DNA of 28,444 nt from CAYGZA01 sp964354135 (GCA_964354135.1 CAYGZA010000046.1:1-28444); one strand, 5' to 3'; positions 16,629 through 25,334 are shown, counted from the first letter of the stretch. Notes: generated by a model from the sequence alone, not told the origin. Translations and numbers: made by a program.

Positions 16629-17564
16629 ATGAGGATCCTGGTCAGCGGGGCCGGCGGCCTGATCGGCTCGGCACTCGTCCGCCGGTTGACGCAGGGCGCA
16701 GAACAGCCGTCTCAGGTCGCCTGCGCGGCCGAAACAATCGTCAAGTTGGTTCGGTGTGAGCCCAAACCCGACGGCTCGGAGATAGCGTGGGACCCTGCCG
16801 CCGGAACGCTCGATGCCTCGGCCTTGAGCGGTTTCGACGCCGCGGTCCATCTGGCCGGGGAGAACATCGCCGCGGGCCGATGGACCGCCGAAAAGAAGGC
16901 CCGCATCCTCGATAGCCGCGTGAAAGGGACGCGGCTCTTGTGCGGCGCCCTGGCACGGTCGGCGTGCCCGCCGAAGGTCCTTGTCTCCGCATCGGCCGTG
17001 GGCTACTACGGCAACCGGGGCGATGAGGAACTCGATGAGGCAAGCCCTGGGGGGGCCGGTTTCCTGGCCGAGGTGTGCCGCGAGTGGGAAGCCGCGACGG
17101 AGCCGGCGGCCGCGGCCGGGATTCGGGTCGTCCACGCACGCTTCGGCGTGGTCCTGGCCCGGCACGGCGGGGCGCTGGCCCGCATGGTGCCGCTCTTCCG
17201 TTTCGGGCTGGGCGGCCGGCTCGGCAGCGGCCGTCAGTACATGAGCTGGATCACCCTGGACGATGCCGCGCGGGGGATTTGCCACGCGCTGGCGACCGAC
17301 TCGCTCTCCGGCCCCGTGAACCTCGTCGCGCCCAATCCGGTCACGAATCGCGAGTTCACCAAGGCCCTCGGCCGCACGCTGCGCCGGCCGGCGCTCTTTC
17401 CCGTCCCGGCGTTCGTGCTCCGGCTGGCGCTCGGCGAGATGGCCGACCAGATGCTCCTTTCCAGCAGCCGCGTTCGCCCACGGCGACTGCTGGACAGCGG
17501 GTTCCAATTCGGCGACTTGGGTCTCGACGGAGCCCTTGCCTGGTTGCTTGCCGGCGGCGACTGA
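16629..17564 (+). CDS. TIGR01777-family NAD(P)-dependent epimerase-like protein
   Basis: A 311-residue extended SDR protein. The N-terminal Rossmann motif is MRILVSGAGGLIGSALV (GxxGxxG). HLAGENIAAGRWTAEKK and the strand LVSASAVGYYGNRGDEELDE carry the active-site Tyr region, and SWITLDDAARGI is typical. The C-terminal DUF1731 domain is recognisable from NREFTKALGRTLRRPALFPV through LLSSSRVRPRRLLDSGFQF. The start at 16629 fits the Rossmann strand; the frame opens at 16584 but those codons are the 7-bp repeat, so earlier starts are artefacts. The family includes E. coli YfcH; the physiological substrate is not known. Confidence 0.93.
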   Translation: MRILVSGAGGLIGSALVRRLTQGAEQPSQVACAAETIVKLVRCEPKPDGSEIAWDPAAGTLDASALSGFDAAVHLAGENIAAGRWTAEKKARILDSRVKGTRLLCGALARSACPPKVLVSASAVGYYGNRGDEELDEASPGGAGFLAEVCREWEAATEPAAAAGIRVVHARFGVVLARHGGALARMVPLFRFGLGGRLGSGRQYMSWITLDDAARGICHALATDSLSGPVNLVAPNPVTNREFTKALGRTLRRPALFPVPAFVLRLALGEMADQMLLSSSRVRPRRLLDSGFQFGDLGLDGALAWLLAGGD

Positions 17565-17610
17565 TGGATCCCGGGCTTGAATGCTCCGGGCGTCACGGTG
17601 CAGCCGTGCC

Positions 17611-17817
17611 CTAAGTGGCCGCTTGAACTTCCGCCGGATGGGTGCTCAGATATTCGCGCACTTCAAGCTGCATGCGGTCGATTTCCGCCAGGAAGCCGGA
17701 GACGGCGGCGTGATAGTTGGCCGGATTCGTCTCGGCCTTACGGAGATGGGCTACCTGGGCGTGAAACCGCGCGATGCGTTGCAGCGTCACGTTCAATTCC
17801 GGATCGTTGGCAATCAT
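17611..17817 (-). CDS. 68-residue partner of the nucleotidyltransferase-like protein
   Basis: A small, probably all-helical, soluble protein with a charged amphipathic pattern (LQRIARFHAQVAHLRKAE; SGFLAEIDRMQLEVREYL). Its ATG overlaps the stop of the upstream nucleotidyltransferase gene (shared ATGA at 17814-17817), so translation is coupled. I recall short proteins of this type (a FLAEIDRMQLEVREYL core) beside nucleotidyltransferase-like genes in diverse bacteria, but I cannot confirm this here. A regulatory or antitoxin-like role is possible and unproven. It converges on the epimerase gene with 46 bp between stops. Confidence 0.75.
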   Translation of the reverse strand: MIANDPELNVTLQRIARFHAQVAHLRKAETNPANYHAAVSGFLAEIDRMQLEVREYLSTHPAEVQAAT

Positions 17818-18260
17818 ATCGCCTCCGGGATGATCTCTACAATCCCTCTGCGTCCACCATCACGCGTGATCTGCCAATGCTCGATTACCGCCTGCTCACC
17901 GTCAAGGGCGGCCAGCACTCGGAGCCAAAACACGCTGGCGCCAAAATGAGCCTGGGCCGCGGCATGATGGAAGAGTAGTCTAGCTTCGCCGCGGAGCGTG
18001 CCCGCGTCAAACGAATCTGCCATCAACATGAACACGTCAACATCATTGGGTTCCGGCTTGTCGGTGACAAATGAGCCAAATACCACAAACCGCGCCACAT
18101 GACCGGTGGCAGCGGCAATCCGGTAAATCCGCTCCAACCGCCTGGCGACCGCCCCACGCTGAGCCGGGCCCGTTCCGAATCGCTGCATGACCTCGCGCAG
18201 AGTCGCGATGTAAACGCCCGCCGACAAGTCGCCGCTTGCTGTAAACAGGGGTATTGACAC
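17814..18260 (-). CDS. Minimal nucleotidyltransferase-like protein (DUF6932-type)
   Basis: The core is ARFVVFGSFVTDKPEPNDVD, which holds the GS...DxD signature of the polymerase-beta-like nucleotidyltransferase fold (Gly62, Ser63, Asp73, Asp75 from the GTG start). The preceding DLSAGVYIATLREVMQRFGT matches the N-terminal pattern I associate with this small family. The frame is open to 18389. GTG at 18260 is preferred because homology-like sequence begins just after it and because a near-consensus promoter occupies 18361-18389, which would exclude the longest start. The product is about 148 residues. No HEPN gene is adjacent, unlike MNT/HEPN modules. The overlap with a 68-residue gene suggests a two-component module. 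The catalytic activity and target are unknown. Confidence 0.78.
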   Translation of the reverse strand: MSIPLFTASGDLSAGVYIATLREVMQRFGTGPAQRGAVARRLERIYRIAAATGHVARFVVFGSFVTDKPEPNDVDVFMLMADSFDAGTLRGEARLLFHHAAAQAHFGASVFWLRVLAALDGEQAVIEHWQITRDGGRRGIVEIIPEAI

Positions 18261-18360
18261 AATCCCGAAGGAACGACCTTCAAAGGACAGTGGGGCTCCC
18301 GCTTCCGATCGCAGATGCGATTCGCACTGGATCAGAAGACGGATCGCACTGCAACTGTAG

Positions 18361-18389
18361 ATTGTAGTGCCGATGGCGAGCCTGGTCAA
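18361..18389 (-). promoter_or_regulatory. Strong candidate promoter for the nucleotidyltransferase pair
   Basis: On the minus strand TTGACC (18389-18384) and TACAAT (18366-18361) are separated by exactly 17 bp, five of six consensus matches each. Transcription would start near 18354, roughly 95 bases before the GTG at 18260, and this supports that start choice. Confidence 0.6.
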
Positions 18390-18535
18390 CGTGCAGCCCT
18401 CGCATACGGTCGCTCCGTCCCACCATCCTGTCGGACCGCACGGAAATCACGGGCTCTTACGCATGACGTGCGGAAAGCATCGCCCGATCTCGTCGAAACT
18501 TCGGAAACGACCCAGAGCGTTGGGTGAACGGGGGC

Positions 18536-18925
18536 CTACTCGTGTTCACCGTGCAGTTCGACACAGGCCGTCTCGTCGCCGAACGCCCGCGTGAGCTTTT
18601 CGCGGAGCATCAGCCGGGCCCGCAAGAGGCGGACTTTCACGTTGGCCTCGCTGATCTCCAGTGCCTCGGCGGTCTCGGCAGTCGAGAGGCCCTCCACGTC
18701 GCGGAGCAGGAAGACCAGGCGGTACTTATCGTCCAGCTCGTCCAGGGCGGCGGACACGAGTTCCGCTGCCTCGCGGCGGATCGCGATCTGCTCGGGAGAC
18801 TCTTTCCACTGGGCCACGCTGTACAACCGCCGCTCGTACTTCGAGACCAGTGACTCGAAAGCCGCGAAATCGCCCCCGCGGGCAAGGCCGACCAACGAGC
18901 GGTCTTCATCCGCTGCACGATTCAT
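18536..18925 (-). pseudogene. ECF sigma factor gene with internal in-frame loss of region 2
   Basis: The N-terminus is ordinary for an ECF sigma factor (SLVGLARGGDFAAFESLVSK then YERRLYSVA). The sequence then jumps directly to QWKESPEQIAIRREAAELV, which normally lies in the linker before region 4. About 70-80 residues covering the core-binding and -10-recognition parts (regions 2.1-2.4) are missing at residues 37-40. Region 4 is intact (LDELDDKYRLVFLLRDVEGL, TAETAEALEISEANVKVRLL, RARLMLREKLTRAF). The reading frame is preserved for 129 residues. Without region 2 it should not work as a sigma factor, although a DNA-binding or anti-sigma-titrating role is conceivable. No ribosome site is seen at the ATG and no anti-sigma gene follows. 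Confidence 0.8.
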
Positions 18926-19319
18926 CCGTGACGTTTGCCGCAGCTAAGTGGGGTTTCTCGATCTTGGGAGGGCGAGGCTTCAGCCGAGCCGGTCAAGCAC
19001 GCCGGACTGGCGGTTCCCCTGAATCGGTCGGCATTGTAACGGGCCTCGTGAAGACGCGGCAGGGGAGAGTCGCCGCGGCTCTTGGCTGGTGCCTCCATCC
19101 AAGTCATCGGAGGGGGATTCGTACTGCCGACAGTTCACCCGTCATGCCGGCCATAAACGTCATAGGCCCCGGGACCCTCCGTTGTTGTCTAAAGTGGCCA
19201 AGTACCCTATTCCCTTATCCTTCCGTCTGCTCAAGGGAGATACTATAGTGTATGGGTTCGGGATCCCGACGCCTCCCGCCTATGCGATATCCCCATTTTG
19301 CACCCGCCAGGAGCGACCT
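18926..19319. other. 394-bp gene-free gap between divergent genes
   Basis: No convincing protein-coding frame, repeat or RNA gene is seen here. The region separates the minus-strand sigma remnant from the plus-strand acyl-CoA synthetase gene. Its only notable feature is the promoter-like sequence at 19221-19249. Confidence 0.5.
19221..19249 (+). promoter_or_regulatory. Candidate promoter of the acyl-CoA synthetase/GNAT gene
   Basis: TATAGT (19244-19249, five of six) is preceded at 17 bp by TTCCGT (19221-19226), a weak -35 box. Transcription would start near 19256, about 64 bases before the GTG start at 19320. The -10 box is good but the -35 box is poor. Confidence 0.4.
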
Positions 19320-22007
19320 GTGAGCACCCTCAACCTGGACAAGATCTTTGACGCCCATCGGGTTGCGGTCATCGGCGCAAGCGACAAGCTGACGAGCGTC
19401 GGGTATACCGTGCTGCGGAACCTGGTCGGATCGGGGTTTCGCGGCGTGGTCTACCCCGTAAACCGAAAACACGAATCGGTGCAAGGGATTCAGGCGTTCA
19501 AGGACATCCGCAGCCTGCCGCATCCGCCCGACTTGGGGGTTATCTGCACCCCAGCGGCGAGCGTGCCGGGGTTGGTCCGCGAGCTGGGCGAAGCGGGCAC
19601 TCGGGGGCTGGTGATCATCTCCGCCGGCTTCCGCGAAGCCGGGGAGGAAGGGCGGAAACTGGAACGGCAAGTCGTCGAGGAGCAGGCGAAGTTCCTCGGG
19701 ATGCGGATCCTCGGGCCGAACTGCTTGGGGATCATCGTTCCGGGCATCCACCTGAACGCCAGTTTCGCCGCCGCCACCCCGAAGAAGGGACACGTCGGGT
19801 TCATCTCCCAATCGGGCGCCCTCTGCACGTCGGTGCTCGACTGGGCCATCGACGAGGGGATCGGCTTCTCGTACTTCGTCTCCGTGGGGAACATGCTCGA
19901 CGTGAGCATCGCCGACCTGATCGACTACTTCGGCTCGGCCACGGAAACCCAGTCGATCATCCTCTACATCGAGTCGATCACTGAGGCCCGGGAATTCATG
20001 TCGGCGGCCCGGGCCTTTGCGCGGACCAAGCCGATCGTGGCCTACAAGGCGGGCCGGTTCGCCGAGTCGGCCCAGGCCGCGGCCTCGCACACCGGGGCCA
20101 TGGCGGGCGTCGACGCGGTGTACGAGGCGGCGTTCCAGCGGGCCGGCATCGAGCGGATCTTCCAGATCGAAGACATGTTCGACATTGCCGAGCTGTTGGC
20201 CACGCAGCAGTTGGTCAAAGGGGACCGGCTGGCCATCATCACCAACGCCGGCGGTCCGGGCGTGATGACCACCGACGCCCTGATCGACCGGGCCGGCGAG
20301 CTGGCCGAGCTGTCCGAAGAGACGATGGCCAAGCTGAACGAGGCGTTGCCGCGGTTCTGGTCCCACGGCAACCCGGTCGACGTGCTCGGCGACGCCCCGC
20401 CGGAGCGTTTCGCCAAGGCCCTGGAAATCGTGCTCCAGGATAAGGGTGTCGACGCCGTCCTGGTGATCCTCACGCCGCAGGCCATGACCGATTCGACCGG
20501 CACCGCCCAAGCGGTCGGCCAGGCGGCGGCCAAGGCCCATAAGCCGGTGCTGGCGGCGTGGATGGGGGGCCAGACCGTCAGCGACGGCGTCCACCTGCTC
20601 AACCAGGCGGGGATTCCGACATATCGGACCCCGGAGAAGGCAGTCCGGGCGTTCATGCACCTGGTCTCCTACGCCCGGAACCTCGGCACGCTCCACGAGA
20701 CCCCCCGCGACATTCCCGTGGCGTTCACCCTCGATCGGCGCCGGCTGCGAGGCGTGTTCGACACGATTCTGACCGAAGGCGGCGACGTCCTCTCCGAGAA
20801 CGTCTCCAAGGCATTCTTGGAGGCCTATGAGATCCCGGTGACCAAGCCCTATCTGGCCCGCTCGGCCGAGGAGGCGGTGGGAGTTGCCCATCGCTGCGGT
20901 TATCCCGTGGTGATGAAGATTCACTCGCCGCAGATCACGCACAAGACCGACGTGGGCGGCGTGGTGCTGAACGTGGGCAGCGACGACGCGGTGCGCCAGA
21001 CCTACGACAAGATCGTCAAGATGGCGGCCGAGAAGCGTCCCGACGCGCAGATCATCGGGGCGACGGTCCAGAAAATGGTCAGTTACCCCAGCAGCTTCGA
21101 GCTGATTCTCGGGGCGAAGAAGGACCCGCTCTTCGGCGCCGTGATCATGGTGGGCATGGGCGGGACGGCGGCGGAGGTCTTCCGCGACCGTGCGCTGGCC
21201 CTGCCGCCGCTCAACGAATCGCTGGCCCGCCGGGCCCTGGAATCGCTGAAGTCGTGGCCGCTCTTGCAGGGTTATCGCGGCAAGCCCGGGGCGAACATCG
21301 ACCGGCTCATCGAGATCCTCATCAGGTTCTCCTACCTGGTGGCCGACTACCCGGAGATCAAGGAGCTGGACGTCAACCCGCTCCTGGTGACTCCCGAGGA
21401 GGTCATCGCCCTGGACGCCCGCGTGATCGTGGACCGCGAGCTGGCGGCGCACTCGGTGCGACCGTATTCGCACCTGGCGATCCGCCCCTATCCGGAAGAA
21501 TTCGTCGCCGAGCAGGTGCTGAAGGACGGCACCCCCGCGATCTTCCGGCCGATCAAGCCCGAAGACGAGCCGATGTGGCACGAGCTGGTGGCCAGTTGCT
21601 CGACCGAGACGATCCGCTTCCGCTTCGCCTACCTCTTCAAGCAGACGACGCACGAGATGGCCTCCCGGTACTGCTTCATCGACTACGACCGGGAGATCGC
21701 CATTGTCGCGGAAGTCGAAGACAGCGGCCAGCGGAAGCTGATCGGGGTGGGGCGGCTGGTGGCCGACGTGAACCACCTGGCGGCCGAATACGCGGTGATC
21801 GTCGGGGACCGCTGGCAAGGCCACGGCTTGGGCGGACTCTTGACCGACTTCTGCCTGGACGTGGCCAAGCGTTGGGGCATTCGGCAGGTCGTCGCCGAGA
21901 CCACCAAGAACAACGCCAGGGCGTTGGCCCTGTTCCGCAACCGCGGCTTCGCCATGGACGACCAGAAGGAGGAGGGCGTCGTCCTGGTGTACAAGGACGT
22001 TACGTAG
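19320..22007 (+). CDS. ADP-forming acyl-CoA synthetase fused to GNAT acetyltransferase (Pat/PatZ-like)
   Basis: GTG at 19320 follows AGGAG, and the protein (895 residues) begins STLNLDKIFDAHRVAVIGAS. Domains in order are the CoA-binding Rossmann domain (about 8-135), succinyl-CoA-ligase-like domains (about 150-450, with FISQSGALCTSVLDWA) and an ATP-grasp domain (about 480-715, VVMKIHSPQITHKTDVGGVV). A GNAT domain follows (about 737-890, with the acetyl-CoA loop GDRWQGHGLGG). The histidine in AASHTGAMAG falls at residue 257, the position of the phosphorylated His in archaeal ADP-forming acetyl-CoA synthetases. The synthetase half may therefore be active, whereas it is thought inactive in enterobacterial Pat. 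Likely roles are acyl-CoA/ATP interconversion, lysine acetylation of proteins, or both. Confidence 0.93.
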   Translation: MSTLNLDKIFDAHRVAVIGASDKLTSVGYTVLRNLVGSGFRGVVYPVNRKHESVQGIQAFKDIRSLPHPPDLGVICTPAASVPGLVRELGEAGTRGLVIISAGFREAGEEGRKLERQVVEEQAKFLGMRILGPNCLGIIVPGIHLNASFAAATPKKGHVGFISQSGALCTSVLDWAIDEGIGFSYFVSVGNMLDVSIADLIDYFGSATETQSIILYIESITEAREFMSAARAFARTKPIVAYKAGRFAESAQAAASHTGAMAGVDAVYEAAFQRAGIERIFQIEDMFDIAELLATQQLVKGDRLAIITNAGGPGVMTTDALIDRAGELAELSEETMAKLNEALPRFWSHGNPVDVLGDAPPERFAKALEIVLQDKGVDAVLVILTPQAMTDSTGTAQAVGQAAAKAHKPVLAAWMGGQTVSDGVHLLNQAGIPTYRTPEKAVRAFMHLVSYARNLGTLHETPRDIPVAFTLDRRRLRGVFDTILTEGGDVLSENVSKAFLEAYEIPVTKPYLARSAEEAVGVAHRCGYPVVMKIHSPQITHKTDVGGVVLNVGSDDAVRQTYDKIVKMAAEKRPDAQIIGATVQKMVSYPSSFELILGAKKDPLFGAVIMVGMGGTAAEVFRDRALALPPLNESLARRALESLKSWPLLQGYRGKPGANIDRLIEILIRFSYLVADYPEIKELDVNPLLVTPEEVIALDARVIVDRELAAHSVRPYSHLAIRPYPEEFVAEQVLKDGTPAIFRPIKPEDEPMWHELVASCSTETIRFRFAYLFKQTTHEMASRYCFIDYDREIAIVAEVEDSGQRKLIGVGRLVADVNHLAAEYAVIVGDRWQGHGLGGLLTDFCLDVAKRWGIRQVVAETTKNNARALALFRNRGFAMDDQKEEGVVLVYKDVT

Positions 22008-22296
22008 GACTGCCGCCTGCGCGGGCCCGGCGGAAGGCGTCATCCCCGATCCACCCTCGAATGACTTTCCGATTCTCCGTGGCTCGGCAGTTGCCGCGCG
22101 AGCCAGGCAGCCGTCGCCGACCTCCTCCCCCCCGACAGTAGGAGCGGTAGTCGCGGCGCCGAACACCGGGTATCATGACCGCCAAGACCACCGGATCGCC
22201 AAGCCGCGTTGGGCATCCTGATCCTACGCGTCGCGCGAGGGCGGTTGTGACCGCTGGGGATCTCCGTCGCCGGGGACAGCCGCAGGAGCACCCGCA

Positions 22297-24039
22297 ATGC
22301 TCACAGGACTGAGAGTACGGAATTTCAAGCGGTTTGACGAGATCGACGTCGAGCTGGGGAAGTCCGTGGTCTTCATCGGACCGAACAACTCGGGCAAGAC
22401 CACGGCCCTCCAGGCGCTCGCGCTCTGGGACGTGGGGCTGCGCCAATGGACTGCAAAACGGGGCGGAAAGGCATCGCCCGAGAAGCGCCCCGGCGTGACG
22501 ATCAACCGGCGCGATCTGATTTCGATCCCCATCCCCGTCGCCAATCTGCTTTGGCGAGACCTGCACGTTCGTAAGGGCCAGTCCTTCGACAACAAGACGT
22601 TCACGAAGAACATCCGCATCGAGGTGAGTGTCAGGGCCATCACGGACGACGTTCCCTGGGAGTGCGGCCTGGAGTTCGACTATAGCAACGAGGAATCGTT
22701 TGTCTGCCGGCCGCTCCGGTTGCCCGGTTACGAGGAGAAGCCGGTCAAGGAGGCCAAGTTCTCCGAGATACCCGGGCAAGCGAGTCAAGTGCGGGTGGCT
22801 TACCTTCCACCAATGTCCGGGCTGGCGGCCGAAGAGCCGAAATGGGAGACTGGCCGGGTGAACGTGTTGCTGGGCCGTGGGGAAACAGCTCAGGTCCTTC
22901 GCAACTTGTGCTACCAGATCTACGAGAACCGAGGCCTCACCCCCGGCTGGGATGAGTTGGTTCAGTCGGTCGAGCTGCTATTCGGGGCAACGCTCCTGCC
23001 GCCGCAATACGTGGTCGAGCGCGGCGAAATCACCATGGAGTATGAGGAGAAGGGGACGCGTCTGGACCTCTCCAGCGCGGGCCGCGGACTCCAGCAGACG
23101 CTTCTGCTGCTTGCACACCTCTACGCCAATCCGGAGACGGCGCTCCTGCTGGATGAGCCGGATGCACACCTGGAGATCTTTCGACAGCGGCAGACCTATC
23201 AGATGCTGACCGATCTGGCGGCACGCCAGCGATCGCAGGTAATTGCCGCAAGCCACTCCGAGGTCGTTCTTGTGGAGGCCGCAGGAAAGGGAAAAGTGAT
23301 CGCTTTTGTCGGAAAGCCCCACACCATCAATGACCGCGGGAGCCAAGTGATCAAGGCGCTCACCGACATCGGCTGGGACCAGTATTACCAGGCTGAGCAA
23401 GCCGGCTGGATATTGTATCTGGAGAGCCCGGCGGATCTGGCGATCTTCCGGACGTTCGCGAAGACTCTGGGCCATGACGCGTGGCGGCTGCTGGAGCGCC
23501 CATTCGTCCACTATGTAGCCACCAATCTCCCACAGCGGGCACGAGACCATTTTTACGGCCTGCGGGAGGGGAAACCGGACCTGGTGGGTATCGCGATCTT
23601 CGATCATCTGGATACGCAACTTCAGACGGGTACAGACCTTCGCGAGATGATGTGGGCCCGCCGTGAAATCGAGAACTACTTCTGCGACGAAGAAGTCCTC
23701 ATGGCATACGCCCGAGGCGACCAACCGGAAGATCTTTTTGGTCTGGCCGAGCGCCCCAAGCGTGAGCAAGCGATGCGCGAGGCAATCGACGAGATTGGTG
23801 ACGCTCTGCAGAAGCTCGGCAAGCCGGCCCCCTGGTCTCCCGACGTCAAGGCGACGGATGATTTCCTCGATCCGCTATTCCGGGAGTTCTTTGCCAAGCT
23901 GGGACTGCCTTTGACCTTCCGCAAAGCGGACTACTACGTCCTTGCGGCTCTTGTGCCCAAAGACCGAATCCATTCCGAGGTTTCCGAGAAACTCGACTCC
24001 ATCGTTGCTGTGGCACATAAGGCGAAGCCAAGATCCTAG
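22297..24039 (+). CDS. OLD-family-like ATPase with C-terminal TOPRIM-type nuclease region
   Basis: A 580-residue ABC-type ATPase. The N-terminus MLTGLRVRNFKRFDEIDVEL is the RecF/OLD start, and Walker A is GPNNSGKT (28-35). The signature-like SSAGRGLQQT lies near 260, Walker B is LLLDEP (283-288), and the H-loop SHSEVV lies near 322. After the ATPase, ILYLESPADLAIF (Glu376), FDHLD (Asp436, Asp439) and REIENYF fit a degenerate TOPRIM nuclease site. The combination is that of OLD nucleases, many of which act in phage defence. No reverse transcriptase, UvrD-like helicase or second defence gene is next to it. The start has AGGAG upstream. The preceding 289-bp gap (22008-22296) shows only a -10-like TATCAT at 22171 and no gene. 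Confidence 0.87.
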   Translation: MLTGLRVRNFKRFDEIDVELGKSVVFIGPNNSGKTTALQALALWDVGLRQWTAKRGGKASPEKRPGVTINRRDLISIPIPVANLLWRDLHVRKGQSFDNKTFTKNIRIEVSVRAITDDVPWECGLEFDYSNEESFVCRPLRLPGYEEKPVKEAKFSEIPGQASQVRVAYLPPMSGLAAEEPKWETGRVNVLLGRGETAQVLRNLCYQIYENRGLTPGWDELVQSVELLFGATLLPPQYVVERGEITMEYEEKGTRLDLSSAGRGLQQTLLLLAHLYANPETALLLDEPDAHLEIFRQRQTYQMLTDLAARQRSQVIAASHSEVVLVEAAGKGKVIAFVGKPHTINDRGSQVIKALTDIGWDQYYQAEQAGWILYLESPADLAIFRTFAKTLGHDAWRLLERPFVHYVATNLPQRARDHFYGLREGKPDLVGIAIFDHLDTQLQTGTDLREMMWARREIENYFCDEEVLMAYARGDQPEDLFGLAERPKREQAMREAIDEIGDALQKLGKPAPWSPDVKATDDFLDPLFREFFAKLGLPLTFRKADYYVLAALVPKDRIHSEVSEKLDSIVAVAHKAKPRS

Positions 24040-24094
24040 GCGACGTGGCCGGCTTTCCGGCCGACCATCCGTCCCTGGCCGAAGGGAAAGGAAC

Positions 24095-25306
24095 ATGATG
24101 CGTGTCTGGATGAGAGTCGCGGCGAGAGTCTTTGCGATCGCTCTGGCAAGTTGGACGACGCTGGTTGCCGCTGCCCACCCGCCGGTGGCGCGGTCTGCCG
24201 GGCCCTGGAACCTGGAGGCACTGAAGAAGGTCCCGCAGGCCACCTGGGGCGCGAAGTCGGGGCTGGCTCAAGAGGTGTATTACGAAGGCGAGCCGCTCGC
24301 CGGCAAGCCGACCCGCGTGTTCGCATACTACGGGCGGCCCGAGAAGGCCGAGGGAAGGGTGCCCGCGATGGTGCTGGTCCACGGCGGCGGCGGGACGGCC
24401 TTTCCCGAGTGGGCAACCCTCTGGGCCAAGCGGGGCTACGCCGCGCTGGCAATGGACCTGTCGGGCTGCGGACCCGGCCGAACACGGCTCCCCGACGGCG
24501 GCCCGTCCCAAGACGATACGGTCAAGTTCCGCGATTTCGCCGACGCCGAGGCCGACCAGATGTGGACCTATCACGCGGTGGCGGCCGCGATCCGCGGGCA
24601 TTCCCTGCTGGCGTCGTTGGACGGCGTCGATCCCGACCGCACCGGGGTCACCGGGATCAGTTGGGGTGGATACCTCACGTGCATCATCGCCGGAGTGGAC
24701 GACCGGTTCAAGGTCGCGGTGCCGGTTTACGGCTGCGGCTTCCTGCACGAGAACAGCGCGTGGCTGGACCGGTTCGCCAAGATGTCGCCCGAGCAACGGG
24801 ACCGCTGGGTCCGCTTCTTCGACCCGTCGCGCTACTTGCCCGGCGTCCGCTGCCCGATCTTCTTCACCAACGGCACCAACGACTTCGCCTATCCGCTGGA
24901 CAGCTACCAGAGGAGCTACCGGCTGGTGCCCGGCCGTGTGGACCTGAGGATTGAAGTCCGCATGCCGCACGGGCACCCGCAGGGCTGGGCCCCGCAGGAG
25001 ATCGGTCTCTACGTGGACGGCATTCTCAAGGGCGGCGATCCCCTGCCGCGGCTGGGGCCGATGAAGACGGCCGGCGGCAAGGCCGCCGCCTCCTTCACGG
25101 CGAAGGTCCCGGTGCGGCGGGGGCAGCTCCATTACACGAGCGATACGGGCCCGTGGCAAAAACGGCAATGGGCCTCGGCCGACGCAACAGTCGCCGGCAA
25201 CACGGCGCAAGCCGCACTGTCCGACAAGCGCCCGCTGGTCTACTATCTCAGTGTCACGGACGAGCGCGGGGCGATGGTGAGCAGCGAACACGCGGTGCTG
25301 CCATAA
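24095..25306 (+). CDS. Secreted alpha/beta hydrolase (acetyl-xylan-esterase-like)
   Basis: The start at 24095 follows GGGAAAGGAAC, and the ATG is doubled. A basic N-terminus and hydrophobic stretch (residues 8-28) form a signal peptide. The central hydrolase core has the oxyanion strand VLVHGGGGTAF, the nucleophile elbow GISWGG (Ser189), the acid in NGTNDFAYP (Asp263) and His292 or His294 in MPHGHPQGW, giving a complete triad. Residues about 325-403 form a small beta domain also seen in planctomycete esterases of this type. Probable role: removal of acetyl or other ester groups from polysaccharides in the periplasm or outside. It follows the OLD-like gene by 55 bp, but function and codon context suggest no operon link. 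Confidence 0.85.
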   Translation: MMRVWMRVAARVFAIALASWTTLVAAAHPPVARSAGPWNLEALKKVPQATWGAKSGLAQEVYYEGEPLAGKPTRVFAYYGRPEKAEGRVPAMVLVHGGGGTAFPEWATLWAKRGYAALAMDLSGCGPGRTRLPDGGPSQDDTVKFRDFADAEADQMWTYHAVAAAIRGHSLLASLDGVDPDRTGVTGISWGGYLTCIIAGVDDRFKVAVPVYGCGFLHENSAWLDRFAKMSPEQRDRWVRFFDPSRYLPGVRCPIFFTNGTNDFAYPLDSYQRSYRLVPGRVDLRIEVRMPHGHPQGWAPQEIGLYVDGILKGGDPLPRLGPMKTAGGKAAASFTAKVPVRRGQLHYTSDTGPWQKRQWASADATVAGNTAQAALSDKRPLVYYLSVTDERGAMVSSEHAVLP

Positions 25307-25334
25307 GGCCAGCCTCGCGGAGAGGGACAAGAAA

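Noticed and set aside
19089..19319. Extended N-terminus of the acyl-CoA synthetase fusion
   Set aside because: The upstream residues are not family-like, a promoter-like sequence lies inside this stretch, and AGGAG precedes the GTG at 19320.
19215..22166. A 983-codon open frame on the minus strand
   Set aside because: It is antisense to the acyl-CoA synthetase/GNAT gene, whose domains are unmistakable. The antisense translation shows no motif.
22175..22312. Small plus-strand frame just before the OLD-like gene
   Set aside because: It has no ribosome site, has low-complexity arginine-rich content and overlaps the next start. The ATG is part of a TATCATG string better read as a -10-like sequence.
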